NCBI RefSeq assembly: GCF_039523075.1
Contig: NZ_BAAAEP010000024.1
Span: 3,647-67,646, forward strand
Direction: 5' to 3'
Length of the DNA: 64,000 nt
Origin: Caenispirillum bisanense
Lineage (GTDB): Bacteria; Pseudomonadota; Alphaproteobacteria; Rhodospirillales; Rhodospirillaceae
Under the pieces are notes generated by a model. That model saw only the letters and a list, made by a program, of their open reading frames with translations, was not told where the DNA came from and did no database searches. Position 1 is the stretch's first letter; each line of letters starts with the position of its first letter. Made by a program: the position numbers and the translations under genes. Of the stretch, positions 7,316 through 19,535 are shown piece after piece.

Positions 7316-9999
7316 CCCGGCTGCGCGCCCGCCTCGCCACCATCGGCATCGGCGCCGCCCTGGTCGCGGCGCTGACCGTGTTCTTCCTGGAAAGCCGGGT
7401 CGACACCGCCCGCCCGCGCGAGGCAGCGGCCGAAGTGCAGGCCTTCGCCCAGCGCGAGGCGACCCTCAACCGCGACCTGGTGCTGGCCCGTCACGGCTAC
7501 CTGCCGCACGTCGACCCGCTGGTCGCCCACATGCGCGGGCTGGAGGCCCAGGCCCTGCGTCTGCGTCTGCTGGCCGAAGGCCTGGCGGAGCCCTGGCGCG
7601 GCGATGCCCAGGCGGTGCTGGCGGTGCTGGAGGAGGATCTGGCCGCCAAGGACAGCCACATCGACGCCTTCAAGTCCCGCAATGCGGTGCTGCATGCCTC
7701 GCTGTCCTACATCCCGGTGGCCATCGACGAGGCGGTGCGCGACCTCGCCTCCGCCCGCCTGAGCGACGCCGACCGCCTCCATGCCGAGCGGGCGGCAGCG
7801 CGGCTGCTGCGGGCCGCCCACGATCTGGCCGGGCCGCGGCCGGAACTGGCCATCGGCACCGCCGTCGTCGCCGCCGCCGAGCTGAAGGCCTACACCACCG
7901 GCGGCAGCGCCATCCTGGCCCAGACGGTCGACACCGTGCTCGCCCACCTGGAGATGATCCTCGACACGCGGGAAGCGCTCGACGATCACCTGCGCGCCGC
8001 CACCGCCCCGGCCATGGAGCCCCAGGCGCGGCGGCTGGACGCGGTGTTCAGCGCCGCCTTCTCCGCCGCCGCCGAGCGGGCCGCCACCTTCCGCGGCCTG
8101 CTGTTCACCGCCGCCGTGCTGCTGGTGGTCTACCTGGGGGCCATTCTCGCCCGTCTGCGCGCCAAGGCCAGCGACCTCGCCCGCACCAACGCCGACCTGC
8201 GGCAGGAGATGGAAAGCCGCGCCGCCGCCGAGGACCAGCTGGCCATCACCAACAAGGTGTTCGAACGCGCTGTCGAAGGGGTGATCGTCGCCGATGCCGA
8301 CGGCCGCATCGTCTCGGTCAACCCGGCCTTCACCGCCATCACCGGCGTCCGCCCCGACGACGCCATCGGCCGCCACTGGGGCGGGCTGACGCTGGATGCC
8401 CGCGCCGACCAGGATTTCCCCGCCATCTGGCGCGCCGCCCGCAAGGTCGGGCACTGGCAGGGCGAGGTGTGGAACACCCGCCCCGACGGCAGCGAATACG
8501 CCATCATGCTGACCGTCACCATGATCGAGAACTGGGAAGGCCGCCCGCGCAGCTATGTCGCCGTCTTCCACGACGTCACCGACGCCAAGGCGAGCGCCGA
8601 GGAACTGCACTTCCGCACCTACCACGACGCCCTCACCCGCCTGCCCAACCGCGCCATGGTGCGCAACCGGCTGGCCATGGCCATCCAGCTGCGCAAGCCG
8701 GATGAGAAAGTGGCGCTGGCGCTGTTCGACCTCGACAACTTCCGCACCCTCAACGACGGCCTCGGCCACGCCGCCGGCGACGCCCTCATCCGCGAGGTCG
8801 GCCAGCGCCTGACGGCGGTGGTCGATGTGGACGTTCACACGGTCGGTCGCCTGGGCGGCGACGAGTTCGCCCTGGTGCTGCGCGGCTTCACCGAGGTGCA
8901 GCAGACGGTGGCGGTGCTGCGGCAGGCGTTCCAGGAACTGGCGCGGCCGCTGTCGCTGGACGGGCACGAGGTCTACGTCACCGCCTCGGTCGGGGTGGCG
9001 GTGCATCCCACCGACGGCCGCGACGCCGAGGCGCTGCTGAAGAACGCCGACGTCGCCCTCGCCCGCGCCAAGGAGGCCGGCGGCAACACCTTCCAGTTCT
9101 ACACCCAGGACATGGAAGCCGCCGTCTTCCGCCGCCTGACCCTGGAGGCCGACCTGCGGCGGGCCCTGAAGCGCACCGAGTTCGCCCTCGCCTACCAGCC
9201 CAAGGTCTGCGGCACCACCGGCCAGGTGCTGGGGCTGGAGGCGCTGGTGCGCTGGGTGCCGCAGGGCCGGCCCATGGTCTCGCCGGCGGAGTTCATTCCG
9301 GTGGCGGAGCAGACCGGCCTGATCGTGCCGCTGGGCGCCTGGATCCTGCAGGAAGCCTGCACCTTCGCCGAGCACCTGCGCCGCCAGGGCTTCGCCGACC
9401 TGACCATCGCCGTCAACCTGTCGGCCCGCCAGTTCCGCGAGCGCACGCTGATCGACGACGTGGCGGCCGCCCTCGCCCGCTCCGGCCTGCCGCCGGCCAA
9501 CCTGGAGCTGGAAATCACCGAGAGCATGGTGATGGGCGACGTGGAACAGTCGCGCGCCACCCTGCAGCGCCTGAAGGCCATGGGCCTGCGGGTGGCGGTG
9601 GACGATTTCGGCACCGGCTATTCGTCGCTGAGCTACCTGAAGCGGTTCCCGCTCGACGCCCTGAAGATCGACCAGAGCTTCGTGCGCGACCTGACGACGG
9701 AAGCCGACGACCGCTCCATCGTCGCCGCCATCATCTCCCTTGCCCGCTCGCTCGGCCTCAAGGTGGTGGCGGAGGGGGTGGAGACGCAGGCGCATTTCGA
9801 CTTCCTGCGCGCCGGCTCGTGCGACGTGATGCAGGGATATCTCATCAGCCGGCCGCTGATGGCGACCGACATCACCGCCTTCCTGCGCCGCCACTGCGAC
9901 GGCTGGCGCCCCGACGGCCACCCCGCCGCCTCGCCCTGGCCGACCGCCACCACCGCCCTCGCCCGCCCACCGGCGGAGGAACAGCCGGCCATCGCCTAA
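7312..9999 (+). CDS. membrane DAHL-PAS-GGDEF-EAL protein (cyclic-di-GMP turnover)
   Basis: An 895-residue inner-membrane signalling protein, started at the ATG overlapping the previous stop (ATGA). A first membrane helix lies at about 8-26. A periplasmic helical domain follows, with the motif LNRDLVLARHGYLPHVDPLVAHM, which I recognise as DAHL-like (VirA-like sensor kinases carry it). A second helix lies at about 262-280, then a PAS domain (about 311-430), GGDEF (motif GGDEF intact at about 515-519) and EAL. The EAL signature EALVRW is at 643, and the catalytic DDFGTGYSSLSYLKRFPLDALKID is intact. It may both make and degrade cyclic-di-GMP; the EAL side has all motifs for phosphodiesterase activity. 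The signal could relate to the co-translated periplasmic peroxidase. Confidence 0.9.
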   Translation: MTRLRARLATIGIGAALVAALTVFFLESRVDTARPREAAAEVQAFAQREATLNRDLVLARHGYLPHVDPLVAHMRGLEAQALRLRLLAEGLAEPWRGDAQAVLAVLEEDLAAKDSHIDAFKSRNAVLHASLSYIPVAIDEAVRDLASARLSDADRLHAERAAARLLRAAHDLAGPRPELAIGTAVVAAAELKAYTTGGSAILAQTVDTVLAHLEMILDTREALDDHLRAATAPAMEPQARRLDAVFSAAFSAAAERAATFRGLLFTAAVLLVVYLGAILARLRAKASDLARTNADLRQEMESRAAAEDQLAITNKVFERAVEGVIVADADGRIVSVNPAFTAITGVRPDDAIGRHWGGLTLDARADQDFPAIWRAARKVGHWQGEVWNTRPDGSEYAIMLTVTMIENWEGRPRSYVAVFHDVTDAKASAEELHFRTYHDALTRLPNRAMVRNRLAMAIQLRKPDEKVALALFDLDNFRTLNDGLGHAAGDALIREVGQRLTAVVDVDVHTVGRLGGDEFALVLRGFTEVQQTVAVLRQAFQELARPLSLDGHEVYVTASVGVAVHPTDGRDAEALLKNADVALARAKEAGGNTFQFYTQDMEAAVFRRLTLEADLRRALKRTEFALAYQPKVCGTTGQVLGLEALVRWVPQGRPMVSPAEFIPVAEQTGLIVPLGAWILQEACTFAEHLRRQGFADLTIAVNLSARQFRERTLIDDVAAALARSGLPPANLELEITESMVMGDVEQSRATLQRLKAMGLRVAVDDFGTGYSSLSYLKRFPLDALKIDQSFVRDLTTEADDRSIVAAIISLARSLGLKVVAEGVETQAHFDFLRAGSCDVMQGYLISRPLMATDITAFLRRHCDGWRPDGHPAASPWPTATTALARPPAEEQPAIA

Positions 10000-10030
10000 A
10001 CAGGGAGCCCGCCACGACGGCGGGAGCGTC

Positions 10031-10059
10031 TTGCGATCCGCCGTCTGATGGTCTATTTT
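10031..10059 (+). promoter_or_regulatory. sigma-70-type promoter for tRNA-Gln
   Basis: TTGCGA (10031-10036), a 17-bp spacer and TATTTT (10054-10059) lie about 28 bp upstream of the tRNA 5' end. Confidence 0.6.
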
Positions 10060-10087
10060 GCCCGTCCTTTCCGGCCCGACCGGCTGC

Positions 10088-10162
10088 TGGGGCGTCGCCA
10101 AGCGGTAAGGCAGCGGTTTTTGGTACCGCCATTCCCAGGTTCGAATCCTGGCGCCCCAGCCA
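10088..10162 (+). tRNA. tRNA-Gln (anticodon TTG)
   Basis: Complete cloverleaf. The acceptor stem is TGGGGCG/CGCCCCA. The D-loop contains AAGCGGTAAGG. The anticodon stem GCGGT/ACCGC has loop TTTTGGT, giving anticodon TTG. The T-loop is TTCGAAT and the discriminator is G. The 3' CCA is encoded in the DNA (10160-10162). No intron. Confidence 0.97.
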
Positions 10163-10239
10163 ATTTCCACACCCCCTTGAGCGCCCGCATCCCCCCTGCC
10201 ATGTTGGGGATGGTTGGAGTTATTGGTGTGGCGGCCGGC

Positions 10240-10746
10240 ATGAGCGAGATCACCGACTTCTATTGCGGCGACGGGCGCGATCATCGCGGCCGCAGCCTGG
10301 ACGACATCTGCCGCTTCGATGCCACCCGGCTGGAGACGGTGCATGATTTCGTGCAGTGGCTGTTTCCCCTGCCCGAGGCCAGCGCCTTCAACGCCTTCGC
10401 CCCGCTGCTCACCGACGACGACATCGCCGCCATCCGGGGCAGCGCCGTGGCGCAGGACCGCTTGCGGCAGGCGCTGGCGGCCATGGGGCGGCGGCTCGGC
10501 TTCACGGTTGACGGCGACGCGGTGGCCTTTCCGGCCGGCAAGCAGGCGCCGGACTGGTTCCGCGACGGCGACCACAACACCCTGCGCGTCACCCGCATGA
10601 TCCGCAGCCTGCACCTGCTCAGCGACAGCGCCCTGGCGGCCGGCCTGCAGGATCAGGTGCTGGCCCTGGCCGAGCGCTGGCCGGGCCGCATCGGGCCGCG
10701 CACCCGGCACTTCTGGCAAACCGCCCGCGACGATCAGCCCGGCTGA
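10240..10746 (+). CDS. opioid-growth-factor-receptor-like (OGFr_N) domain protein
   Basis: 168 residues from ATG 10240 (MSEITDFYCGDG). In-frame ATGs at 10201 and 10210 are possible but add an unlikely hydrophobic leader. The sequence FYCGDGRDHRGRSLDDICRFDATRLETVHDFVQWLFPLPEASAFNAFAPLLTDDD matches the conserved N-terminal region of the OGFr family (Pfam OGFr_N). That region was named from a vertebrate receptor but is common in bacteria as a small cytoplasmic protein of unknown function. No signal peptide or membrane helix. It lies just after the tRNA, in the same direction as the TetR gene. Confidence 0.8.
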   Translation: MSEITDFYCGDGRDHRGRSLDDICRFDATRLETVHDFVQWLFPLPEASAFNAFAPLLTDDDIAAIRGSAVAQDRLRQALAAMGRRLGFTVDGDAVAFPAGKQAPDWFRDGDHNTLRVTRMIRSLHLLSDSALAAGLQDQVLALAERWPGRIGPRTRHFWQTARDDQPG

Positions 10747-10779
10747 CGGCGCCCCCACAGGAACAAGGACCACCCCTCC

Positions 10780-11370
10780 ATGGCCGGCAAGCGGCTCAGC
10801 AAGGCGCAGCGGCGGCAGCAGCTTATGGATGTTGCCTACGACATCGTGCGGCAGGACGGCGCCGACGCCCTCACCCTGGCCCGGCTGGCCGAGGCAGCAG
10901 GGGTGAGCAAGCCGGTGGCGTACGAGCACTTCGGCACCCGCGGCGGCCTGCTGGTGGCGTTGTACCGCGAGTACGACGAGCGCCAGAACGCCCTCATGCG
11001 CAAGGCGCTGGCGGCCGGCGGCGGCTCCCTGCGCGACACCGCCGCCATCCTCGCCCGCTCCTACGTCGACTGCGGCGTCTCCAGCGGCGCCGAGATCCGC
11101 GCCATCACCGCCGCCCTCACCGCCAGCGACGACACCGAAGGGCAGTTGCAGGACTGCTACTGCACCTTCCTGGCGGAATGCCGGCAGGCCCTGGAGCCGC
11201 TGCCCGGGGTGGATCGCGGGCGGCTGGATGCGGCGCTGCTCGCCTTCATCGGCGCCGCCGAGGCGCTGGTTCATGCCGCCGCCACCGGCGCCCTGACGCC
11301 CGATGCAGCCACCCGCACCCTGACCGACATGCTGGTGGGGGCCGTGCAGGAGCCTGTCACCACCCCTTGA
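10780..11370 (+). CDS. TetR-family transcriptional repressor
   Basis: 196 residues. An N-terminal helix-turn-helix (about 10-57) reads RQQLMDVAYDIVRQDGADALTLARLAEAAGVSKPVAYEHFGTRGGLLVALYREY, typical TetR. A variable ligand-binding all-helical domain follows. The gene is 91 bp upstream of the quinone reductase gene. A nested palindrome that overlaps the reductase promoter lies between them, so it most probably represses its neighbour until an electrophile or other ligand binds. The ligand is unknown. Confidence 0.88.
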   Translation: MAGKRLSKAQRRQQLMDVAYDIVRQDGADALTLARLAEAAGVSKPVAYEHFGTRGGLLVALYREYDERQNALMRKALAAGGGSLRDTAAILARSYVDCGVSSGAEIRAITAALTASDDTEGQLQDCYCTFLAECRQALEPLPGVDRGRLDAALLAFIGAAEALVHAAATGALTPDAATRTLTDMLVGAVQEPVTTP

Positions 11371-11427
11371 CTCCGCCCGTCATCGCGCTAACCTACCAAA
11401 CGTAACTTACGCTTCGTAGGTTAGCGC
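11367..11427 (+). promoter_or_regulatory. promoter with nested palindromic operator for the quinone reductase
   Basis: TTGACT (11367-11372) and TAACCT (11389-11394), 16 bp apart, form a candidate promoter. A perfect 12-bp inverted repeat, GCGCTAACCTAC (11385-11396) and GTAGGTTAGCGC (11416-11427), overlaps the -10. Inside it a second palindrome, CGTAA-C-TTACG (11401-11411), has exactly the same centre (11406). This is a strong candidate operator for the TetR protein encoded immediately upstream. Confidence 0.75.
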
Positions 11428-11461
11428 GCCGGCCGCTGTTCGTCCGGCAGGAGACAGCGAC

Positions 11462-12079
11462 ATGAGCCTTCTCGTGGTCACCTCCCACCCCGATCCCGCC
11501 TCCCTCACCGCCGCCGTGGCCGCCGCCCTGGCGGAGGGCGCCCGGGAGGCCGGGCTTGACGCAGGCGACATCGAGATCGCCGACCTCACCGCCGAGGGCT
11601 TCCAGCCCGCCTTCACCGCCGCCGACCGGCTGGCCTTCCACCGCAAGGCGCCAGTGCCCGCCGACGTGGCGGCGGAGCAACGCCGCATCGACCGGGCCGA
11701 GGCGCTGGCCCTGGTCTTCCCGGTGTACTGGTGGAGCATGCCGGCGCTGCTGAAGGGCTGGATCGACCGGGTGTTCACCGGCGGCTGGGCCTTTGAGGAG
11801 AGCGACGGCGGCATCACGCCGCTGCTGCGCGACAGGCCGGTTCACGTCATCGGGCTGGCGGCGGCGGATGCCGGTGCCTTCGCCCGCCACGGCCACACCG
11901 AGGCCTTCGACAGCCAGATCCGGCGCGGTATCTTCGGCTACTGCGGCCTGCGGTCGGTCACCACCACCCTGATGCACGACAGCGACACCACCCCCGACGC
12001 CCCCGCCCGCCATCTGGCCACCGCCCGGCGCCTCGGCCGCGAGCTGGCGGCGACCCTGCGGACCCGCACCCCGGCCTGA
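11462..12079 (+). CDS. NAD(P)H-dependent flavin quinone oxidoreductase (flavodoxin-like fold)
   Basis: 205 residues, cytoplasmic. The N-terminal LLVVTSHPDPASLTAAVA is the FMN-phosphate loop pattern of the NQO1/MdaB/KefF-type family. LALVFPVYWWSMPALLKGWIDRVFTGGWAF is the second FMN-contacting signature. Members reduce quinones by two electrons, limiting redox cycling. The operator for a TetR repressor directly upstream fits inducible protection against quinones or electrophiles. The start is ATG 11462 after CAGGAGACAGCGAC. Substrate specificity is not visible. Confidence 0.87.
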   Translation: MSLLVVTSHPDPASLTAAVAAALAEGAREAGLDAGDIEIADLTAEGFQPAFTAADRLAFHRKAPVPADVAAEQRRIDRAEALALVFPVYWWSMPALLKGWIDRVFTGGWAFEESDGGITPLLRDRPVHVIGLAAADAGAFARHGHTEAFDSQIRRGIFGYCGLRSVTTTLMHDSDTTPDAPARHLATARRLGRELAATLRTRTPA

Positions 12080-12125
12080 ACCGGACCGACGAAAGCAGCA
12101 ACACCAGGCACCGAACGAGGGCGGC

Positions 12126-12154
12126 TTGACAGAGCGCCCGGCGACGCAGAGCAT
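12126..12154 (+). promoter_or_regulatory. weak promoter candidate for the DUF805 gene
   Basis: A consensus TTGACA (12126-12131) is followed after 17 bp by GAGCAT (12149-12154), a poor -10. It lies about 100 bp upstream of the DUF805 start in the 172-bp gap. Confidence 0.3.
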
Positions 12155-12251
12155 GATGCCATTACAAGTAAAAGGGTTATCAGCCTCTTGTAGGGGCGGG
12201 TCACGTCCTAACGTCGCATTGCTCTTCAGCCAACTTTCATAGGTGCCGCAA

Positions 12252-12620
12252 ATGCAATGGTACGTTCGCGTCCTTAAGAACTATGCCCAGTTCAATGGCC
12301 GTGCGCTGCGGTCGGAGTATTGGTTTTTCGTTCTGTTCAACATCATCGTCTCGATCATCCTGGCGGTGGTCGACAGCGTCACCGGCACGTACAGCGACGG
12401 GGCGGGGCTCGGCCTGCTGGGCGGGCTCTACACCCTGGCGGTGATCATCCCCAGCCTGGCGGTCGGCGTCCGCCGCCTGCACGATGTGGACAAGAGCGGC
12501 TGGTGGCTGCTCATCGCCTTCATCCCCGTTCTGGGCATCCTGGTGCTGCTGTACTTCATGGTCATCAAGGGCAGCGAGGGGGACAACCGCTTCGGTCCCC
12601 CCGCCCCGACCGAGCCCTGA
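12252..12620 (+). CDS. DUF805 membrane protein
   Basis: 122 residues from ATG 12252 (a GTG 9 nt earlier is possible). The DUF805 hallmarks are present: MQWYVRVLKNYAQFNGRALRSEYWFFVLFN, then three or four hydrophobic helices, VGVRRLHDVDKSGWWLLIAFIPVLGILVLLYFMVIKGSEGDNRFGP. It is an inner-membrane protein family of unknown function. It converges on ureG with a 21-bp gap. Confidence 0.9.
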   Translation: MQWYVRVLKNYAQFNGRALRSEYWFFVLFNIIVSIILAVVDSVTGTYSDGAGLGLLGGLYTLAVIIPSLAVGVRRLHDVDKSGWWLLIAFIPVLGILVLLYFMVIKGSEGDNRFGPPAPTEP

Positions 12621-12641
12621 CGGCGGCCGCCGCGCCGGCGG

Positions 12642-13264
<623 letters not shown>

Positions 13265-13268
<4 letters not shown>

Positions 13269-13945
13269 GAGCGGAACAGCCTCGTGTACTGGGTTTCGTG
13301 GAACATGCTGAACAGGTCGACCATGGGCGCGGCGGCGCCGAAATCCTCCGCCGGGCGGGCGAGCGCGGCACGGGCGGCCTCGGCCACCGCCGGGGCGAGC
13401 GCCGCCTGCACCCGCTGGCCGTCGGTCTGGCCGAGCGGCACCAGCCGCACCGCCGCACTCACCAGATTGGCCGTGAAGGCGTGCAGGAAGGCGGTCAGCG
13501 CCGGCGCCAGCGGCACGCCGTGGGCCGCCGCCGCCACCGCCACGGCGACCGGATAGGCCGGCGGCCGGTCGAGGGCGGCGCAGCGCCCGGCCAGGGCGCC
13601 GAGACGCGGGTGCGGCCAGCTGGCCTGCACGGCGGTGAGGAAGGCGCGGCCCTGGGCGGCGCTTTCCAGCGCCAGCTCAGCGGTGCCGCGGAAGGCGTCG
13701 GCGACCTCGATCACCCGGTCGAGGGCAGCGGCGTCGGCGCCCCAGGCATCGCGGAACAGATCGGCGTCGCTGCGGCCGGCGCCGTGGGCGAGCACGCCGC
13801 GCACCCAGTCCTCCAGCGTCGCCCGGTCATGCACGGCGCCGCTCTCCACCGCCCACTCCAGGCCGTGGGAATAGGTATAGGCGCCGACCGGGAAGGACGG
13901 CGACAGCCAGGTCATCAGGCGGTAGAGGGCGCCGTCAGTGATCAT
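13265..13945 (-). CDS. ureF: urease accessory protein UreF
   Basis: 226-residue all-helical accessory protein that acts with UreD and UreG in nickel insertion and gates GTP hydrolysis. The start MITDGALYRLMTWLSPSFPVGAYTYSHGLEWAV is the conserved N-terminus. The C-terminal DLFSMFHETQYTRLFRS matches the family end. It overlaps ureE by 11 nt and ureG by 4 nt, so translation is tightly coupled. Confidence 0.96.
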
Positions 13946-14417
13946 GAGCGTGGTCGTCGTGGTGGTGGTGTCCGTGGCCGCCGCCGGAATAAGCGCCGCC
14001 CTCCGGCTGGAAGGGGGCGGAGCGGCGGCGGACGCCGGCGCCGAGGCCCTGCACCATGGCGGCGATGACGTGGTCCCACGCGATCCGCAGCGTGTGCGCG
14101 TCCACCACCTGCAGCGGCAGATGCCGGTTGCCCAGGTGCCACGCCATGCGGGCGAGGTGCAGCGGGTCGGTGCAGGTGATGTCCGCCACCTCCTCCGCCG
14201 CCGCGACGACGCGCAGCACGCCGCCGCCCTCCAGCGCGAGGCCGTCGCCGTCCATGAGCATGACGGCATCGGGCAGGTCGAGCAGCACGTCGCCACCGTC
14301 GTCCACCGGCAGGCGGATACGGCGGCGATGGCGCTCGGCAACGGGCAGGGTGACGGTGCCGACGGCGGACGCGGCGTCCCAGGTGCCGGCGGGAAGGACG
14401 GAGGTGGCGCGGGTCAT
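13935..14417 (-). CDS. ureE: urease nickel metallochaperone UreE
   Basis: 160 residues. The N-terminal peptide-binding domain (VTLPVAERHRRRIRLPVDDGGDVLLDLPDAVMLMDGDGL) is followed by the metal-binding domain, with HLARMAWHLGNRHLPLQV containing the conserved metal-site His. The C-terminus is a strongly His-rich tail (GGGHGHHHHDDHAHDH), which in other UreE proteins binds additional Ni2+. It is separated from ureC by a palindromic repeat element. Confidence 0.96.
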   Translation of the reverse strand: MTRATSVLPAGTWDAASAVGTVTLPVAERHRRRIRLPVDDGGDVLLDLPDAVMLMDGDGLALEGGGVLRVVAAAEEVADITCTDPLHLARMAWHLGNRHLPLQVVDAHTLRIAWDHVIAAMVQGLGAGVRRRSAPFQPEGGAYSGGGHGHHHHDDHAHDH

Positions 14418-14445
14418 GGGGTCGTCCTTGGGGGGAGTGGTGTCT

Positions 14446-14547
14446 GAACCACCAAGACACAAAGACACCGAGAAGGAGTGCCGGGAGGGGGACACCTCGG
14501 GCCGGGGCTTGGACGGTCCCCTTGGTGTCTTGGTGTCTTGGTGGTTC
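14446..14547. repeat. dispersed long inverted-repeat element, copy B (between ureC and ureE)
   Basis: The left arm is 14446-14472, starting GAACCACCAAGACAC. The right arm is 14521-14547, ending TGTCTTGGTGGTTC. The 27-bp arms differ at two positions. This is the shortest copy (about 102 bp, 48-bp interior). It ends 11 bp from the ureC stop. Confidence 0.93.
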
Positions 14548-14557
14548 CCAAACCGGG

Positions 14558-16267
<1,710 letters not shown>

Positions 16268-16272
16268 GCCCG

Positions 16273-16584
16273 TCAGTCCCCCAGCGAGCCGTCGACGCGG
16301 CCGTTGAACCCGATCACCACCCGGTCGCCGACGAAGGGCACCAGCGTCACGTCACGCGCCTGCCCCGGCTCGAACCGCACCGCCGTGCCGGCGGGGATGT
16401 CGAGGCGATGGCCGCGCGCCGCCTCACGGTCGAAGTCGAGCGCGCCGTTGACCTCGGCGAAGTGGAAGTGGCTGCCCACCTGCACCGGCCGGTCGCCGGT
16501 GTTCTTCACGGTGACCGTGACGGTGGGGCGGTCGGCATTGAGCACGATCTCGCCCGCCGCCGGGAGGATCTCTCCGGGGATCAT
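16273..16584 (-). CDS. ureB: urease beta subunit
   Basis: 103-residue structural subunit of the (UreABC)3 urease. It starts MIPGEILPAAGEIVLNADRPTVTVTVKNTGDRPVQVGSHFHFAEVN, the canonical N-terminus. The longer open frame upstream is an overlap with ureA and is rejected. It lies 5 nt before ureC and 11 nt after ureA. Confidence 0.97.
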   Translation of the reverse strand: MIPGEILPAAGEIVLNADRPTVTVTVKNTGDRPVQVGSHFHFAEVNGALDFDREAARGHRLDIPAGTAVRFEPGQARDVTLVPFVGDRVVIGFNGRVDGSLGD

Positions 16585-16595
16585 GACGCGCCTCC

Positions 16596-16898
16596 TCAGC
16601 GGATGGGATGGTGGACGGTGACGAGCTTGGTGCCGTCGGGGAATGTGGCTTCCACCTGGATCTCGTGGATCATCTCGGCGATGCCCTCCATCACCTGCTC
16701 GCGGGTCAGCACGGTGGCGCCGGCCTGCATGAGGTCGGCGACGGTGCGCCCGTCGCGGGCGCCTTCGACCACGTAATCGGTGATGAGCGCCACCGCCTCG
16801 GGGTAATTGAGCTTCACCCCCCGCTCCAGCCGCCTGCGCGCCACCATGGCCGCCATGGCGACCAGAAGCTTGTCCTTTTCCCGCTGCGTCAGGTTCAT
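16596..16898 (-). CDS. ureA: urease gamma subunit
   Basis: 100 residues, the standard size. The start MNLTQREKDKLLVAMAAMVARRRLERGVKLNYPEAVALI is the family N-terminus; upstream in-frame codons belong to the repeat element. It ends EATFPDGTKLVTVHHPIR, as in other UreA proteins. Two copies of the inverted-repeat element separate it from ureD. Confidence 0.97.
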   Translation of the reverse strand: MNLTQREKDKLLVAMAAMVARRRLERGVKLNYPEAVALITDYVVEGARDGRTVADLMQAGATVLTREQVMEGIAEMIHEIQVEATFPDGTKLVTVHHPIR

Positions 16899-16929
16899 TG
16901 TGCCTTCGTTCCCTCCGTCGGGTGGGTTT

Positions 16930-17058
16930 GAACCACCAAGACACAAAGACACCAAGAGGCCGTTCCTCACTCCCATGCCGGATCAAGCTCAGGCGGCACC
17001 GCCTGCTCTGCCCGATGGGCTATGGGTGTTTCCTTGGTGTCTTTGTGTCTTGGTGGTT
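16930..17058. repeat. dispersed long inverted-repeat element, copy C (between ureD and ureA)
   Basis: A 26-bp perfect inverted repeat (left 16931-16956, right 17033-17058) with one more unpaired G at the left edge. The interior aligns with that of copy D around CCGCCTG-TCTGCCCGA. Beyond the right arm, about 17060-17083 repeats the sequence that ends ureD (CCTCTCACACATGCCAC), so the copy is part of a tandem duplication. Confidence 0.93.
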
Positions 17059-17093
17059 AATCCGTCCTCTCACACATGCCACGTCGGCATTTT

Positions 17094-17226
17094 GAACCAC
17101 CAAGGCACCAAGACACCAAGGAGGCTGTGGTCAGTTCATTGGTCGGAGCGACCTGCCGGCAGGGCCGCCTGTTCTGCCCGACGGACCAATGAGTGTTGCC
17201 CTTGGTGTCTTTGTGTCTTGGTGGTT
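17094..17226. repeat. dispersed long inverted-repeat element, copy D (immediately 3' of ureD)
   Basis: The left arm is 17094-17120 (one G substitution, CAAGGCACC) and the right arm 17201-17226. It ends 12 bp from the ureD stop codon. It is offset by 164 bp from copy C and shares interior and right-flank sequence with it. Confidence 0.93.
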
Positions 17227-17237
17227 AATCAGACCTC

Positions 17238-18051
<814 letters not shown>

Positions 18052-18077
<26 letters not shown>

Positions 18078-18747
18078 CCGCCTCCTCCATGCTGTCGCGG
18101 GTACCGGCGAGCACCACCTCGCCGCGGTCCATGACAGCATAATCATCGGCGAGGTCGCGGGCGAACTCGAAATACTGCTCCACCAGCAGGATCGCCATGT
18201 CGCCGCGTTGCCCGAGCAACCGGATGACCCGCTCGATGTCCTTGATGATGCTGGGCTGAATGCCCTCCGTCGGCTCGTCGAGCACCAGCAGGCGCGGCTT
18301 GGTGACCAGGGCGCGGGCGATGGCGAGCTGCTGCTGCTGGCCGCCGGAAAGGTCGCCGCCGCGCCGGTGCAGCATGGACTTCAGCACCGGGAACAGCTCG
18401 AAGATCTCGTCGGGCAGGCGGCGCTCGCCGCGCGGCAGGCAGGCGTAGGCGGTTTCCAGGTTCTCGCGCACGGTCAGGCGGGGGAAGATCTCGCGCCCCT
18501 GCGGCACATAGGCGATGCCGCGCCGCGCCCGCTGGTGGGTGGGCAGGCGGGTGATGTCGTCATCCTCCCACCGGATGGCGCCGCGCGACACCGGATGCAG
18601 GCCGAGCACGGCGTTGAGCAGCGACGTCTTGCCGACGCCGTTGCGCCCGAGCAGGCAGAACACCCGCCCCTTCTGCGCCGTCAGCCCGACCCCGCGCAGG
18701 GTGTGGGAGGCGCCGTAGTGCAGATGGATGTCGGATACCGTCAGCAT
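18052..18747 (-). CDS. urtE: urea ABC transporter ATP-binding protein UrtE
   Basis: 231-residue LivF-type ATPase. Walker A is GRNGVGKTSLLNAVLGL, the signature LSGGQQQQLAIARAL, and Walker B LLVLDEPTEGIQPSIIKDI. The sequence YVPQGREIFPRLTVRENLETAYA is typical of UrtE. It drives urea (and possibly short amide) uptake with UrtD on the cytoplasmic face. It starts 2 nt after urtD. Confidence 0.95.
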
Positions 18748-18749
18748 GG

Positions 18750-19527
<778 letters not shown>

Positions 19528-19535
<8 letters not shown>

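Noticed and set aside
10048..10239. Extended N-terminus of the OGFr-domain gene through the tRNA
   Set aside because: The extension would translate the tRNA-Gln sequence; the conserved domain begins at MSEITDFYCGDG.
7195..11274. Very long minus-strand open frame (1359 residues) opposite the peroxidase, GGDEF/EAL, tRNA and TetR genes
   Set aside because: It is a by-product of high GC. The protein is Gly/Ala/Arg/His-rich without motifs, it crosses a tRNA, and the plus-strand frames have clear domains.
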